Positions 25,502 through 33,586 of a DNA stretch of 64,000 bases are shown in pieces. The stretch's first letter is position 1. Every line of letters begins with the position of its first letter. Source of the DNA: Halorhabdus sp. BNX81 (lineage in GTDB: Archaea; Halobacteriota; Halobacteria; Halobacteriales; Haloarculaceae); assembly GCF_029229925.1 (NCBI RefSeq), contig NZ_CP107254.1:1302001-1366000 (forward strand), written 5' to 3'. The position numbers and the translations under genes are program-made. Below the pieces are notes generated by a model that made no database searches, was not told where the DNA came from, and saw only the letters and a program-made list of their open reading frames with translations.

Positions 25502-25645
25502 ATGTTGGAAATATCTCTGCCCGGTGTTACGGCACCGGGGTTGGCGGTACTCTGCGGAGCGGCGCTGGTGTACGTCGGTATCGGACCGATCGGCTGCGGA
25601 TTTGCCGTAGCTGGTCTCTACGTCTGGGCTGACGCACACGCCTAA
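25502..25645 (+). CDS. Small hydrophobic protein, unknown
   Basis: A 47-residue ORF starting MLEISLPGVTAPG with one hydrophobic helix (about residues 11-41, with two Cys) and ending WADAHA. A good Shine-Dalgarno GGAGG lies 7 nt before the ATG. A longer reading from GTG 25409 or ATG 25424 is possible. A hairpin terminator follows at 25670. The first 18 bases around the start recur at 25698, so the gene start was duplicated. Nothing else is supported in 25147-25501. Function unknown; may be a remnant of a mobile element. Confidence 0.45.
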   Translation: MLEISLPGVTAPGLAVLCGAALVYVGIGPIGCGFAVAGLYVWADAHA

Positions 25646-25669
25646 ACACCGTCTGTCGAAATCAGGCGG

Positions 25670-25686
25670 CCCTACCTCTGGTAGGG
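25670..25686 (+). terminator. Hairpin CCCTACC-TCT-GGTAGGG after the small ORF
   Basis: A perfect 7-bp stem with a 3-base loop followed by TTCTTTCT, 25 bp after the stop at 25645. It would end the transcript of the 47-residue ORF. Confidence 0.5.
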
Positions 25687-25932
25687 TTCTTTCTGAAAGG
25701 ATCTGCAATGTTGGAGCATCTCTGCCCCAGAGAGTTGCCGGCATCCGCAGCTGCGTGCCACCGTTACGGCGGTGGTGTCTGGCCGGTTACATTGTTGGTC
25801 CAGGTGTCTGGCACCAACAACTGATTGTACGGGATCCACTGCAAAGACTGTTTTGATCCTTCAATAACTCGTCACTTTTCCCGAAAGTCATGCCCCTCTT
25901 TTTAACTCACCCTCGAGTCCGCAACTCGGTAG

Positions 25933-26070
25933 ATGATCACGGATCGTCCCGTCTTCGAGGAAGACTACCTCCCGCGGATGCTCCCGCAACGCGGCTAGGA
26001 ATTCGACCAGATCGTCCGTGCCGTCGAGCCAGCAATCCACGACGGGCCAGCCGCTGATCGTCTCGTGATG
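25933..26070 (+). pseudogene. Orc1/Cdc6 5'-end remnant with in-frame stop
   Basis: From ATG 25933 the frame reads MITDRPVFEEDYLPRMLPQRG, then TAG, then EFDQIVRAVEPAIHDGPAADRLVM. This matches the N terminus of haloarchaeal Orc1/Cdc6 proteins (ITD-x-VF-x2-DY-x-PR ... HR ... L-x2-AL-x-P ... G-x-PAD), which is followed in intact genes by the Walker A motif; here similarity stops before it. A TATA-like TTTTTAAC survives about 35 nt upstream. The assignment is by pattern recall. The rest of 25825-26162 shows no supported gene; the opposite-strand 92-codon ORF is its shadow. Confidence 0.65.
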
Positions 26071-26162
26071 ATGGTCAGAATATTCCCTCAAGCGGGGGGA
26101 AGAACTCAGGCAAGAACTCGCGATCAACCTTGACGATGGCGTCGCTTTTGGGGATGCGATCG

Positions 26163-26450
26163 TCACTCCGTCGGGACCGGACCGGTACCGATCTCCTCGC
26201 GGATCGTCGTTTCGAACTCCTGGCGTCGTTCGAAGTACGGCACATCGACCGCGTCCAGGATGTCCCCAAGCTCTCGGGGGCCGTCGGGCGTCCGGATTTC
26301 GGTGTCGCCCTCACGACGACGGACGGTACTCTGCTCGATTCCGTACGTAAGACGCGAGGATATCTGGGCAAGGGGAACGCCCGCAACGTCCGGGCCGTCG
26401 CCGAGTTCGATCGGCGGTCCTTCGGACTCCTCGTCGGTGTCGTCTGCCAT
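26163..26450 (-). CDS. DUF5789-like small haloarchaeal protein
   Basis: A 95-residue acidic protein with the block VAGVPLAQISSRLTYGIEQS, then REGDTEIRTPDGPREL, VDVPYFERRQEFETTI and the end IGTGPVPTE. The 'EGDTEIRTPDGPREL' plus 'IGTGPVPTE' signature belongs to a family I recall as DUF5789. A leucine-rich helical fold is likely. It is divergent from the membrane protein gene at 26592. Function unknown. Confidence 0.8.
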   Translation of the reverse strand: MADDTDEESEGPPIELGDGPDVAGVPLAQISSRLTYGIEQSTVRRREGDTEIRTPDGPRELGDILDAVDVPYFERRQEFETTIREEIGTGPVPTE

Positions 26451-26591
26451 ACTGATCGGTTGGCCTCGGCGGCGATTAGTGTTTTCGGAACTGACACCGA
26501 TCGGCGGCGCTGTCTTTCCCACGTCACCGGCGCTGACTGCAAGACATGTGTCTGACGCACTGTTTTGTAGGACAACGTGGTACCATCCGAC

Positions 26592-27458
26592 ATGACCAGT
26601 TTGACGGATGTCTACCAGCGGCGGATCGGCGCGGTTGCGAGCCGTCGCCAGGTGCTTGCCGGGTTGACGCTGTTTGCGGCTGGGTTGGGACTGGTAGCCG
26701 TCGGTGTCGTCCTCGCGACGACGGGACTCAGAACGACACTGGGACTCGGCGTCTACGACGCACGTGAGTGGGCCGGCATTTTTGCCGGCCTGGGACTTCC
26801 GGCGACGTTCGTCGGGTTGTTCGTCGTGCTCCCGACGAGTCGACTTACACGGGCGACGATCGCGATCGGGTCGAGTCTCACGGTCTTCGCGGTCGCGCTG
26901 TTCACCCATGCCTACCCGATGCAGTGGCCGGGTGCGCCGGCCGCAAACCCGGCACTGGCGCTGACGACGCTCGCGCTTTACTTCATCGGCGCGATTACGA
27001 CGGGCTGGTGTCTGTTCGTTGCGATCGCGACGTTCAAAACCCGCAAGTCGCCGGGTGGTGCGGCCGAAATGCGAATCACGGAGGAGGGAACGGTCAGACT
27101 CGTCGAGCAAGCCGGAACGAACATGCCTGCTGTTGGTGGTGTCGGTATGTTCGGGACCGATCCCGACGGCGACGTTCCGACCCAGACAGGGACCGCCTCG
27201 ACGGAAAGTACGTCCGCGCGACAGGCTGCAAGTGATGGCGGTTCGACGACGATCGACGCATCCGCGGACGATAGCGAGTTCATCGAGTCGGCGTCGGTCC
27301 GTGGGCAGCCGGACCGATACTGTGGGAACTGCGAGCAGTTCAACTACGTGCGTACCGACGACGGCCTCGAACCGTACTGTAGTCATCATGGTCGCTATCT
27401 CGACGATATGGACGCCTGTGACGCCTGGGCGTCCAACAGCCGCGATGAGTTGCGTTGA
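26592..27458 (+). CDS. Four-helix membrane protein with C-terminal zinc-binding motif (DUF7139-like)
   Basis: A 288-residue protein. Residues 15-150 hold four hydrophobic helices after a short cytosolic start (MTSLTDVYQRRIGAVASRR). A soluble domain follows (FKTRKSPGG...ITEEGTVRLVEQ), then a Ser/Thr/Asp linker and a C-terminal metal site: CGNC, CSHHG and DACDAW (Cys4/His type). ATG 26592 is chosen over 26577. Similar haloarchaeal proteins are annotated DUF7139 as I recall. It precedes tfs by 53 bp. Function unknown; the zinc end suggests a regulatory or binding role. Confidence 0.7.
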   Translation: MTSLTDVYQRRIGAVASRRQVLAGLTLFAAGLGLVAVGVVLATTGLRTTLGLGVYDAREWAGIFAGLGLPATFVGLFVVLPTSRLTRATIAIGSSLTVFAVALFTHAYPMQWPGAPAANPALALTTLALYFIGAITTGWCLFVAIATFKTRKSPGGAAEMRITEEGTVRLVEQAGTNMPAVGGVGMFGTDPDGDVPTQTGTASTESTSARQAASDGGSTTIDASADDSEFIESASVRGQPDRYCGNCEQFNYVRTDDGLEPYCSHHGRYLDDMDACDAWASNSRDELR

Positions 27459-27511
27459 GCGCGTGAGCGGAAACCCGGGGGCTTAAGTTCCTCAACTGGC
27501 ATATCGCGGGT

Positions 27512-27832
27512 ATGGAATTCTGCGACGAGTGTGGTTCGATGATGAAGACGGAAGGTGAGAAGTGGGTCTGTGGAAGCTGTGGGGCAGAAACGCCACGCGA
27601 AGCGGCTACCGAGAACGCCATGGTCACGACGGAAGGCCAACAGGAGGGCGAAATCGTCGACCTCAGCGACAGTGAAGCGGATGCCCGCCCGACGACTGAG
27701 ATCCAGTGTGTGGAATGTGACAACGACCGTGCGTACTGGGAACTCAAACAGATCCGGGCCGCCGACGAGTCCGAGACGCGGTTTTTCACCTGCACCGAAT
27801 GCGGACACAAGTGGCGCGAAGACGATCATTGA
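27512..27832 (+). CDS. tfs: Transcription factor S (TFIIS-like RNA polymerase cleavage factor)
   Basis: A 106-residue protein with an N-terminal zinc ribbon (CDECGSMMKTEGEKWVCGSCG) and a C-terminal one (CVECDNDRAYWELKQIRAADESE, then CTECGHKW). The TFS/TFIIS catalytic loop is ADESET, with the Asp-Glu pair that reaches the polymerase active site to make backtracked RNA cleavage possible. Length and order fit archaeal TFS. It is followed after 15 bp by a hypothetical gene in the same direction. Confidence 0.94.
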   Translation: MEFCDECGSMMKTEGEKWVCGSCGAETPREAATENAMVTTEGQQEGEIVDLSDSEADARPTTEIQCVECDNDRAYWELKQIRAADESETRFFTCTECGHKWREDDH

Positions 27833-27847
27833 ACCGTGACTGCTGAG

Positions 27848-28504
27848 ATGGGTCCGGACGACGACGGATCGGAGTCGGATAGCGACGACGGCACCGACCA
27901 CTCCGAAGACGCGAACTATCCGGCCGTCCCGACGGACGTACTCGAATCGGGTGGCTGGAGTCTCCGGGACACCCGCGTCGAGGTCAGGGCACGTGTCGCC
28001 GGTGTCGTTGCTCGCGCCCACGAGCGACGCTACGAGGACGATCGGCTTCGAGAACGGATTCGATCGGCCGGTGGGCCGGACCACCTCTGGCGGCTGTTCT
28101 ACGCGACGCGACTGACCTTTTCCCCGTCGTTGCCGCCCGGGATCGGCCCGGCGATGGCACTCCCGAAAGTGCGAAGCGCCGCCCGCGAGGAGTTCGCCGA
28201 GCAACTCCGCGACGAGGGTCTCGTCGACGTCGAAGCCGGCGAGGACGACCGGATCGAGGTTGCGTCGGGAACGCGGGCCAAACGCATTCGTTTCGAGGCG
28301 GCGCTCCCGGTCGAGACGGCGGCGGGCGAAATCGAGGTCCCCATGGAGGGGTGGATCGCCATCTGGCACGACGGGGCGATGTTACTCGCCGGCGGATTGC
28401 ATCCGACGGACCTGGATGACGTGCTTGCGGGGACAGAGATCAGTTTCGATCCAGCGACGAGCCGGGACGAACTTCGGACGCTGATTCGGCAAGTCTCCGT
28501 CTAG
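27848..28504 (+). CDS. Conserved haloarchaeal protein, unknown function
   Basis: A 218-residue acidic soluble protein. After a disordered Asp/Ser start there is an Arg-rich helical segment (RVAGVVARAHERRYEDDRLRERI), a block with FYATRLTFSPSLPPGIGP and a beta-rich end (PMEGWIAIWHDGAMLLAGGLHP). No membrane helix or metal motif. It is probably co-transcribed with tfs. GTG 27836 is an alternative start, 3 bp from the tfs stop. The same neighbour relation to tfs may be informative, but function cannot be given. Confidence 0.75.
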   Translation: MGPDDDGSESDSDDGTDHSEDANYPAVPTDVLESGGWSLRDTRVEVRARVAGVVARAHERRYEDDRLRERIRSAGGPDHLWRLFYATRLTFSPSLPPGIGPAMALPKVRSAAREEFAEQLRDEGLVDVEAGEDDRIEVASGTRAKRIRFEAALPVETAAGEIEVPMEGWIAIWHDGAMLLAGGLHPTDLDDVLAGTEISFDPATSRDELRTLIRQVSV

Positions 28505-28571
28505 GTGTGTCACAGCGTCACCACGGAGAGTCGACAATACTAATAGTTCTGCTGTCAATACTGTTCGACAG

Positions 28572-28955
28572 ATGCACTCGAAGGTACCACAGCCGTCGGC
28601 GAACCGTGGGGTGATTTCGATTCTCGCACTCTTGATGCTGTTCGGGAGTGCGATCCTGGGTACGTTCGTCCTCGGATTGGGTCCCGAGGAGCCAACCGCA
28701 CCGAATGCACAACTGGATTTCGAGGCGGACGACGCTGGGGCGGTGACAATTAGCCACGAGGGCGGGGACATGCTCCTGCAGTCCGAAATCGAAATTCAAA
28801 GCCCCGGGAGCGTCAGTGAGTGGCCCGGTCGGGAGATCACCGCCGGCGACGAGATCACGGTCTCCGGCCTCGAAAGTGGTGATACAATCGCGGTCATCTG
28901 GAACTCCCCGGACGGCGATATGTCCGCGATCATCGCGACGTACACGGTTTCCTGA
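28572..28955 (+). CDS. Type IV pilin-like protein (class III signal peptide)
   Basis: A 127-residue protein with the archaeal pilin N terminus: a polar leader, NRGVISILALLMLFGSAIL and GTFVLGLG as in pilins of the PilA/DUF1628 type, where PibD cleaves before the hydrophobic helix. The mature part is a short beta domain (ITISHEGGD, DEITVSGLESGDTIAVIW). It would assemble into or regulate pili for adhesion. The usual RGVSPVIG signature is altered to RGVISILA. Direct repeat CAATACT elements (28544, 28563) lie just upstream. Confidence 0.8.
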   Translation: MHSKVPQPSANRGVISILALLMLFGSAILGTFVLGLGPEEPTAPNAQLDFEADDAGAVTISHEGGDMLLQSEIEIQSPGSVSEWPGREITAGDEITVSGLESGDTIAVIWNSPDGDMSAIIATYTVS

Positions 28956-28996
28956 TCGGAGCGTTCAGACAGACAACAGCGAGCAGCCATATGAAC

Positions 28997-29728
28997 CTAC
29001 ACCAACCGTGCGAAGGTCAGATAGCCGGTATGGCCCACGCCGGCAGTCGAGGGGCGTGACCCCCGGTCGTCGAAGTCCATCTCCCGCTGGATCGTCTCGA
29101 AGGTCTCGATCTCCGAGAGGCCGACCGCTCGGGCCGTCTCGACGACTTCCTTCGAGCTTTCGACGAACGGCGAGTAGACGGCGACGAACCCGCCATCGGC
29201 CAGCAAGTCGGGCGCGTGGCCGACCAGATCCGGCGCGTCGGCCGTGTCGAGTGTGAGGACGTCGAACGGCGCGTCGTCGGCGAGTTCGTCGAGGGTTTCG
29301 GTCGCATCGCCGGTCCGAACGTCGACGGCGTCCTCGACACCAGCAAGGACCATGTTCTCCCGAGCGACATCGGCGAAGTCCTCGCGCTGCTCGTAGGTCA
29401 CGACCGACGCGCCAACCCGGCCCAGATACCCGGCGAGGACACCGGTTCCGGTCCCCACGTCCAGCACGCGGTCACCACCCGCGACGCCGGTGTGGCCGAC
29501 GATCAACCCAACGTCGCGGGGCATCATCGGCGCGCCGGTGCGCTCGAAGTGCTCGAAGAGGTCCGGGCCCCGAAGCGCGCGGACGTCGAACTCGGTCCCC
29601 AGGTGCGTTTCGAGCGTCTCACCGGGTGCAGCATCTTCGGGGACTTCGAGGATGCCCAGATCAGTCTCTAAGGTCTCCCCATGAGCGACGAGGTACTCCC
29701 GCCCCTCGCCGACGAGAAGAACGCTCAC
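28997..29728 (-). CDS. trmI: tRNA (adenine-N1)-methyltransferase TrmI
   Basis: A 243-residue SAM methyltransferase. The N-terminal beta barrel ([16 protein letters not shown]) is followed by [18 protein letters not shown] and the SAM motif [20 protein letters not shown], acidic motif [16 protein letters not shown] and [11 protein letters not shown], typical of archaeal TrmI that makes m1A57/58 in tRNA. Its ATG overlaps the stop of nac by 4 bp, so translation is coupled; the PUA-nac-trmI order is a common haloarchaeal translation cluster. Confidence 0.9.
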   Translation of the reverse strand: MSVLLVGEGREYLVAHGETLETDLGILEVPEDAAPGETLETHLGTEFDVRALRGPDLFEHFERTGAPMMPRDVGLIVGHTGVAGGDRVLDVGTGTGVLAGYLGRVGASVVTYEQREDFADVARENMVLAGVEDAVDVRTGDATETLDELADDAPFDVLTLDTADAPDLVGHAPDLLADGGFVAVYSPFVESSKEVVETARAVGLSEIETFETIQREMDFDDRGSRPSTAGVGHTGYLTFARLV

Positions 29729-30111
29729 TCGAGGCTGGCGATCGCTGTCGCGAGGTCGCCCTCGGCCTCCTGTAGGGCCTCGCGGGCTGTCTCTTCGCTG
29801 ACCCCTGCTCGCTGGACGACGATGTCGACGTCCTCCTGCGGGATCGCATCCGCTGTGTCCTCGCTGTCGGAACTACTTGCAGCGTCATCGCCATCACCGC
29901 GCTCGCGGGATTCGGGCGAGCCGACGATCTGATAGGTCTGTTGGCCCTGGGCGTCCATGCGCTGGACCTCGGCGTCGTCGAAGACCAGTTCCTCGTCGGG
30001 CGTCTTGATCACGACCTCTTCGGCGTCGATATCTTCGAGGTCGATCCCCATCTGTTCCATCATCTGCTTCATCTTGCGCGGGTTGAGACCCCCGCCGCCT
30101 CCGCCAAACAT
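29725..30111 (-). CDS. nac: Nascent polypeptide-associated complex protein (aNAC)
   Basis: A 128-residue protein with the NAC domain (residues 10-65: [24 protein letters not shown], then [17 protein letters not shown]) and a C-terminal UBA domain ([30 protein letters not shown]). Archaeal NAC is a homodimer that binds ribosomes and emerging chains. A disordered Asp/Ser linker joins the parts. Overlaps trmI by 4 bp; 71 bp downstream of the PUA gene. Confidence 0.95.
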   Translation of the reverse strand: MFGGGGGGLNPRKMKQMMEQMGIDLEDIDAEEVVIKTPDEELVFDDAEVQRMDAQGQQTYQIVGSPESRERGDGDDAASSSDSEDTADAIPQEDVDIVVQRAGVSEETAREALQEAEGDLATAIASLE

Positions 30112-30182
30112 ATCCCCGAATCCGGGACGGGCAATAAAAAGCCTGGCGACGTGCCCTCGGAAGTTCGGTTCGCGTCGGCGAC

Positions 30183-30644
30183 CTACTCCCCAGCCCCGTC
30201 CCGGACCGAGACCGCGACGCCACTCGCGAGGTCGGCCATCGCCGCTGCCGGGAGTTCCGCGCGGCCGACGCCAAGCAGAGTATCGTCCGCACGGACGACC
30301 AGAACCTCGTCGTCCGATCGAATCGACGTGTCAACCTCGGTGACGAACTTCGCGAAGGCGTTGCGTCCGTCCCGAACGAACGGATCGCTCTCATCGCCGA
30401 CGTAGACTCGACCACTCGGCGCGTCTAACGCCGTTTTGAGTCGCCGTCCGCCGGCGAACCCGAGCGTGAACCGGCCGTCGAGCCCCAGTGAGACCAACCG
30501 CCCGTCCGGGGCGTGGATCTGGCGTGGCCGACCTGATTTCGATCGGGTAACCGTTAGATCCGACGTGTCTCCGAAGAGCGCATCGCTGGCCCCGGCACCG
30601 AATTGATAGTCCGCGATCCGTTCGAGACGCGTCCACTCGTCCAT
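30183..30644 (-). CDS. PUA-domain RNA-binding protein
   Basis: A 153-residue protein. A N-terminal domain ([16 protein letters not shown], then [26 protein letters not shown]) precedes a C-terminal PUA fold (about residues 78-150: [52 protein letters not shown]). This resembles archaeal relatives of the PUA/DUF1947 (MCT-1-like) group that bind RNA. First gene of the PUA-nac-trmI cluster. ATG 30644 is chosen because the frame upstream is antisense to a small gene at 30796. Confidence 0.85.
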   Translation of the reverse strand: MDEWTRLERIADYQFGAGASDALFGDTSDLTVTRSKSGRPRQIHAPDGRLVSLGLDGRFTLGFAGGRRLKTALDAPSGRVYVGDESDPFVRDGRNAFAKFVTEVDTSIRSDDEVLVVRADDTLLGVGRAELPAAAMADLASGVAVSVRDGAGE

Positions 30645-30795
30645 CGCTTCCGGCTTGCACTCGGGAACGCATAATCTCTGCCATCCGAGGACGCGGGACG
30701 CCTTCGCGTACAGGACCCACACTGCCCGCGGGCGAGACGGCAAACGACCACGGGTACTGGTCGATTTATGGCCGCCGCCGGCAAAGGTTCGTTCA

Positions 30796-30975
30796 ATGAC
30801 GACAACTTCGATGCGGACGCGTGGCGGGTTCGCGCTACTCGTGGTATCGGCGGCGATCATTCTTGGCATCGGGTTCACCGACCTGATCCCTGCGTTCGTC
30901 GCTGCCATCGCCGCGATCGGGTTGGCAGCCGGAACGTTGCTGGTCGGCACCGCCGGCGAGGGGGATCCGGTCTAG
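30796..30975 (+). CDS. Small two-helix membrane protein
   Basis: A 59-residue protein of two hydrophobic helices (about residues 11-28 and 31-50) with a basic start (MRTRGG) and an acidic end (GEGDPV). A TATA-like TTTATGG about 30 nt upstream suggests a leaderless mRNA. It converges on the NYN gene (2 bp between stops). No family recognised. Confidence 0.6.
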   Translation: MTTTSMRTRGGFALLVVSAAIILGIGFTDLIPAFVAAIAAIGLAAGTLLVGTAGEGDPV

Positions 30976-30977
30976 CG

Positions 30978-31475
30978 TTACAGCAAGAAACGGTCGGTAT
31001 CCTCGCTCAGATCGGTGTAGTCCTCGGCCACGTCGAGCAGTTCCTCCGACGTGGATTCGCCGAAACTCAGTACTTCGACGCGGACACCCTCGTGTCTGAC
31101 GTGCGTGACAAGCCGGGCGAAGTCGCCGTCGCCGGTACACAGCGCGATCGTGTCCACGTGAGGGGCCAGCGTCACGGCGTCGAGGCTCATCCCCACGTCC
31201 CAGTCGGCCTTCTTCGAGCCGTCGGCGAACGTCTTGATGTCCTTTTCTTTGGTCTCGAAGCCGATGTCCGTCAGGGCGTCGAAAAACCGTTCCTCGTCGT
31301 CGGCGTCCGCCCGGATGACGTACGCGATCGCCCGCGTCAGCTGTCGGTCCCGGACGGCCGCATCGAGGAGTTCCTCGTAGTCGATGTTCTGTTGATAGAG
31401 GCTTTGTGCCGTGTGGTAGAGGTTCTGAGAGTCGGCCAGGACCGCGACCCGCTGGCCCGGATGTACGTCGGTCAT
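30978..31475 (-). CDS. NYN-domain (LabA/PIN-like) ribonuclease-type protein
   Basis: A 165-residue protein of the NYN branch of PIN-like nucleases. Acidic metal-site residues are visible: VLADSQNLYHTA (first Asp, Asn), KKADWDVGMSLDA (middle Asps), and LCTGDGDFARLVTHVR (GDGDF, last Asp). LabA/DUF88 proteins carry the same plan and probably cut or bind RNA. The start at 31475 (MTDVHPGQ) is preferred; the extension to 31655 is low-complexity. Cytosolic. Confidence 0.88.
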   Translation of the reverse strand: MTDVHPGQRVAVLADSQNLYHTAQSLYQQNIDYEELLDAAVRDRQLTRAIAYVIRADADDEERFFDALTDIGFETKEKDIKTFADGSKKADWDVGMSLDAVTLAPHVDTIALCTGDGDFARLVTHVRHEGVRVEVLSFGESTSEELLDVAEDYTDLSEDTDRFLL

Positions 31476-31782
31476 ACCGAACGATCCTCCCGGCGCGTCC
31501 AAAGTACTTGCGACCGGACGCGCGACCGCTCCGGAAGCCTCGGCACCGTCGGCGCTCTCCGCGAGTACACCGTCCGGAGAATACGATACCGCTCTCCGTG
31601 AGCGCTCTCTGGCGTCGCGACGCTCACCGGCTTCCTCACGTATCGTCAGGGCCATGAAGCGCTTCGACCGCCCTGGTGGTTGCTCGGGCGTTCAGCGTGT
31701 CAGTCTGGTTCCTGCGTTCAGACAGTGATAGTCGTGAGTCCGAACCGGGACCTTTGAAAACGGGCCTCGCCAATCAGTGAGT

Positions 31783-32415
31783 ATGATCGTTGCCTTCGAC
31801 TTCGACGGAACGCTGTCCGAAGACGAGATGACGACCTTCCTCGCCGAGCAGTGTGGCGTCACCGAGCGCATGGACGAGATCACCCAGCGGGCCATGCGCG
31901 GCGAGATCGAGTACGCCGAGAGTCTCCGGGAACGCTGTGCACTGCTTGAGGGACTCGACGATGACCGAGTACAGGAGGCCTTCGAGCAAGTCCACCTTCG
32001 TCCGGGAGCGGCGGACGTGATCGATGCACTCCAGAAGGCCGGTGTCACGGTCGCGATCTTCACGGGCGGGTTCGAACGCGGCGTGGACGCCGCCCTGGCA
32101 CATGCTGACGTCAGCGTCGACACGATCGTCTCGAACCGACTGCCGGTCGCGGACGGGCAACTGACCGGCGAAGTCGAAGGACCGCTGATCGAAGGGACGA
32201 AAGACGACGCACTCGAAGACTTTCGGGCTGATCGAGGCGTCTCGATGGACCGGACAGTCGCCGTCGGCGACGGCGCGAACGACCTGCCGATGCTCGAAGT
32301 CGCGGGCCTGGCCGTCGGATTCGATCCGAAGCCCGCCGTCGAACCCGCCTGTGACATCGTCGTCGAGTCGATGGCCGAACTCCGGGACGTCCTCGAAGCC
32401 GAAGGCGTGTTGTAA
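31783..32415 (+). CDS. serB: Phosphoserine phosphatase (HAD)
   Basis: A 210-residue HAD phosphatase, last step of serine synthesis. Motif I is VAFDFDGTLSEDEM (nucleophile Asp), motif II IFTGGF (Thr), motif III the Lys in EGTKDDAL, motif IV VGDGANDLPML. The small C1 cap is helical (CGVTERMDEITQRAMRGEIEYAESLRER), as in SerB. GTG 31777 is an alternative start two codons upstream. Confidence 0.87.
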   Translation: MIVAFDFDGTLSEDEMTTFLAEQCGVTERMDEITQRAMRGEIEYAESLRERCALLEGLDDDRVQEAFEQVHLRPGAADVIDALQKAGVTVAIFTGGFERGVDAALAHADVSVDTIVSNRLPVADGQLTGEVEGPLIEGTKDDALEDFRADRGVSMDRTVAVGDGANDLPMLEVAGLAVGFDPKPAVEPACDIVVESMAELRDVLEAEGVL

Positions 32416-32489
32416 GTCTCCGCGACCCGCCAGCACGACCGCCCGAAACCCCGAACTACAAGGTTCGGGTGGTCGAATTTCGGTCACGA

Positions 32490-33512
32490 ATGTCCCGATC
32501 CGACAGCGATCCGGCGGACGAACGGACGTCCGGAGATGTCGACGCGGTCGAATCCTACGAGGGCGTCACCTACGCGGAACGCGACGCGGGGGAAATGAAA
32601 CTCGACCTCTTCGTCCCCGAAACCGACGCCCCGCCGCTGGTCGTCTACGTCCACGGCGGCGGGTGGGCCTACGCGACGCGTGCGAACACTCCTGATCTGG
32701 AGCGATACGCAGCCGAGTGGGGGTTTGCCTTCGCGAGTGTGAGCTACCGGTTGGCCCCGATTCCGGACGACTCGCCGTTCGATCCCGCCCCCGATAACCC
32801 GACGCCACGGGGCATCTTCCCGGCCCAGATCCTCGACGTGAAGGCTGCCATCAGGTGGTTGCGCGCCAACGCCGAGGCGTACGGGTTCGATGCCGACGAC
32901 GTGGGGGTCTGGGGAGCGTCTGCTGGCGGTCACCTGGCGGCTCTCGCCGGGACGCTCGAAGACGTTTCAGCTCTCGCTAGCGACGTCTACCCTGCCGAGA
33001 CCGTCGAAAAGCGCGTGGCACCTGACCACTCCGGGCGCGTCCAGGCCGTCGTCGACTGGTACGGTGTCAGCGACCTCCGCGAACTCGACGGTGCTGGCCT
33101 CGAATCGCTCCTGCTGGGCGGCCCCGTGTCCGATAACCCCGAGAAAGCGCGGCTAGGGAGTCCGATTTCCCACGTCTCGGCGACGACACCACCGTTTCTC
33201 GTGATGCACGGCCGGGCCGACGAGGTGGTCCCGGTCGCCCAGACCGAACTGCTCGCCGAAGCTCTCGCCGACGCCCACGTCGACGCGACCGTGTACGCAC
33301 TCCAGGATCTGGGTCACGTCTTCGGCGCTGACAGCGAGCGCTCGGCGATGGAGCGACTCACGGGATCGCCACGGCCCGCACAATCGGTGACGGCGACCGC
33401 CCACTTCCCGGAAGGTGAATCGGGTGGTGGGCTCGCAGGTGTTCCGCCCGCCGATCCTGCTGCGATCGAGCGGTTCCTGGACCGAACGATCAGGACCGAA
33501 AATCCGGAATAG
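32490..33512 (+). CDS. Alpha/beta-hydrolase, HSL/carboxylesterase type
   Basis: A 340-residue esterase. The oxyanion motif YVHGGGWAYA (about residues 55-64), nucleophile elbow GVWGASAGGHLAAL (Ser about 147), acid in HGRADEVVPVAQ and catalytic His in LGHVFG are all visible. This is the bacterial hormone-sensitive-lipase family, acting on short acyl or aryl esters. No signal peptide, so cytosolic. ATG 32490 is chosen; the ORF could extend to 32469. Substrate unknown. Confidence 0.9.
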   Translation: MSRSDSDPADERTSGDVDAVESYEGVTYAERDAGEMKLDLFVPETDAPPLVVYVHGGGWAYATRANTPDLERYAAEWGFAFASVSYRLAPIPDDSPFDPAPDNPTPRGIFPAQILDVKAAIRWLRANAEAYGFDADDVGVWGASAGGHLAALAGTLEDVSALASDVYPAETVEKRVAPDHSGRVQAVVDWYGVSDLRELDGAGLESLLLGGPVSDNPEKARLGSPISHVSATTPPFLVMHGRADEVVPVAQTELLAEALADAHVDATVYALQDLGHVFGADSERSAMERLTGSPRPAQSVTATAHFPEGESGGGLAGVPPADPAAIERFLDRTIRTENPE

Positions 33513-33586
33513 TGGGACTTCTCACCCGTTTCTGACAGCCTGACTTGTAAAGCCTTAATATCTACCGCTCTGCACAACCTGCCCGC

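Larger units (their letters stand above)
25492..25715 (+). repeat. Duplicated gene-start segment (two copies, 206 bp apart)
   Basis: AGGATCTGCAATGTTGGA is identical at 25492-25509 and 25698-25715; both are followed by ATCTCTGCCC after 3 and 2 bases respectively. The one-base difference shifts the frame, so the second copy encodes only a 38-codon ORF (25708-25824, MLEHLCPRELP...) unrelated after residue 3. It looks like a decayed paralogue. Confidence 0.6.

Noticed and set aside
25255-25632. 125-codon plus-strand ORF with CEECGPL start
   Set aside because: No ribosome-binding site, Arg-rich low-quality end in another frame of the 47-residue ORF; not supported.
25888-26166. 92-codon minus-strand ORF after tRNA-Thr
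   Set aside because: It is the antisense image of the Orc1/Cdc6 remnant, and its N-terminal half is Ser-rich shadow. The plus-strand similarity explains the conservation better.
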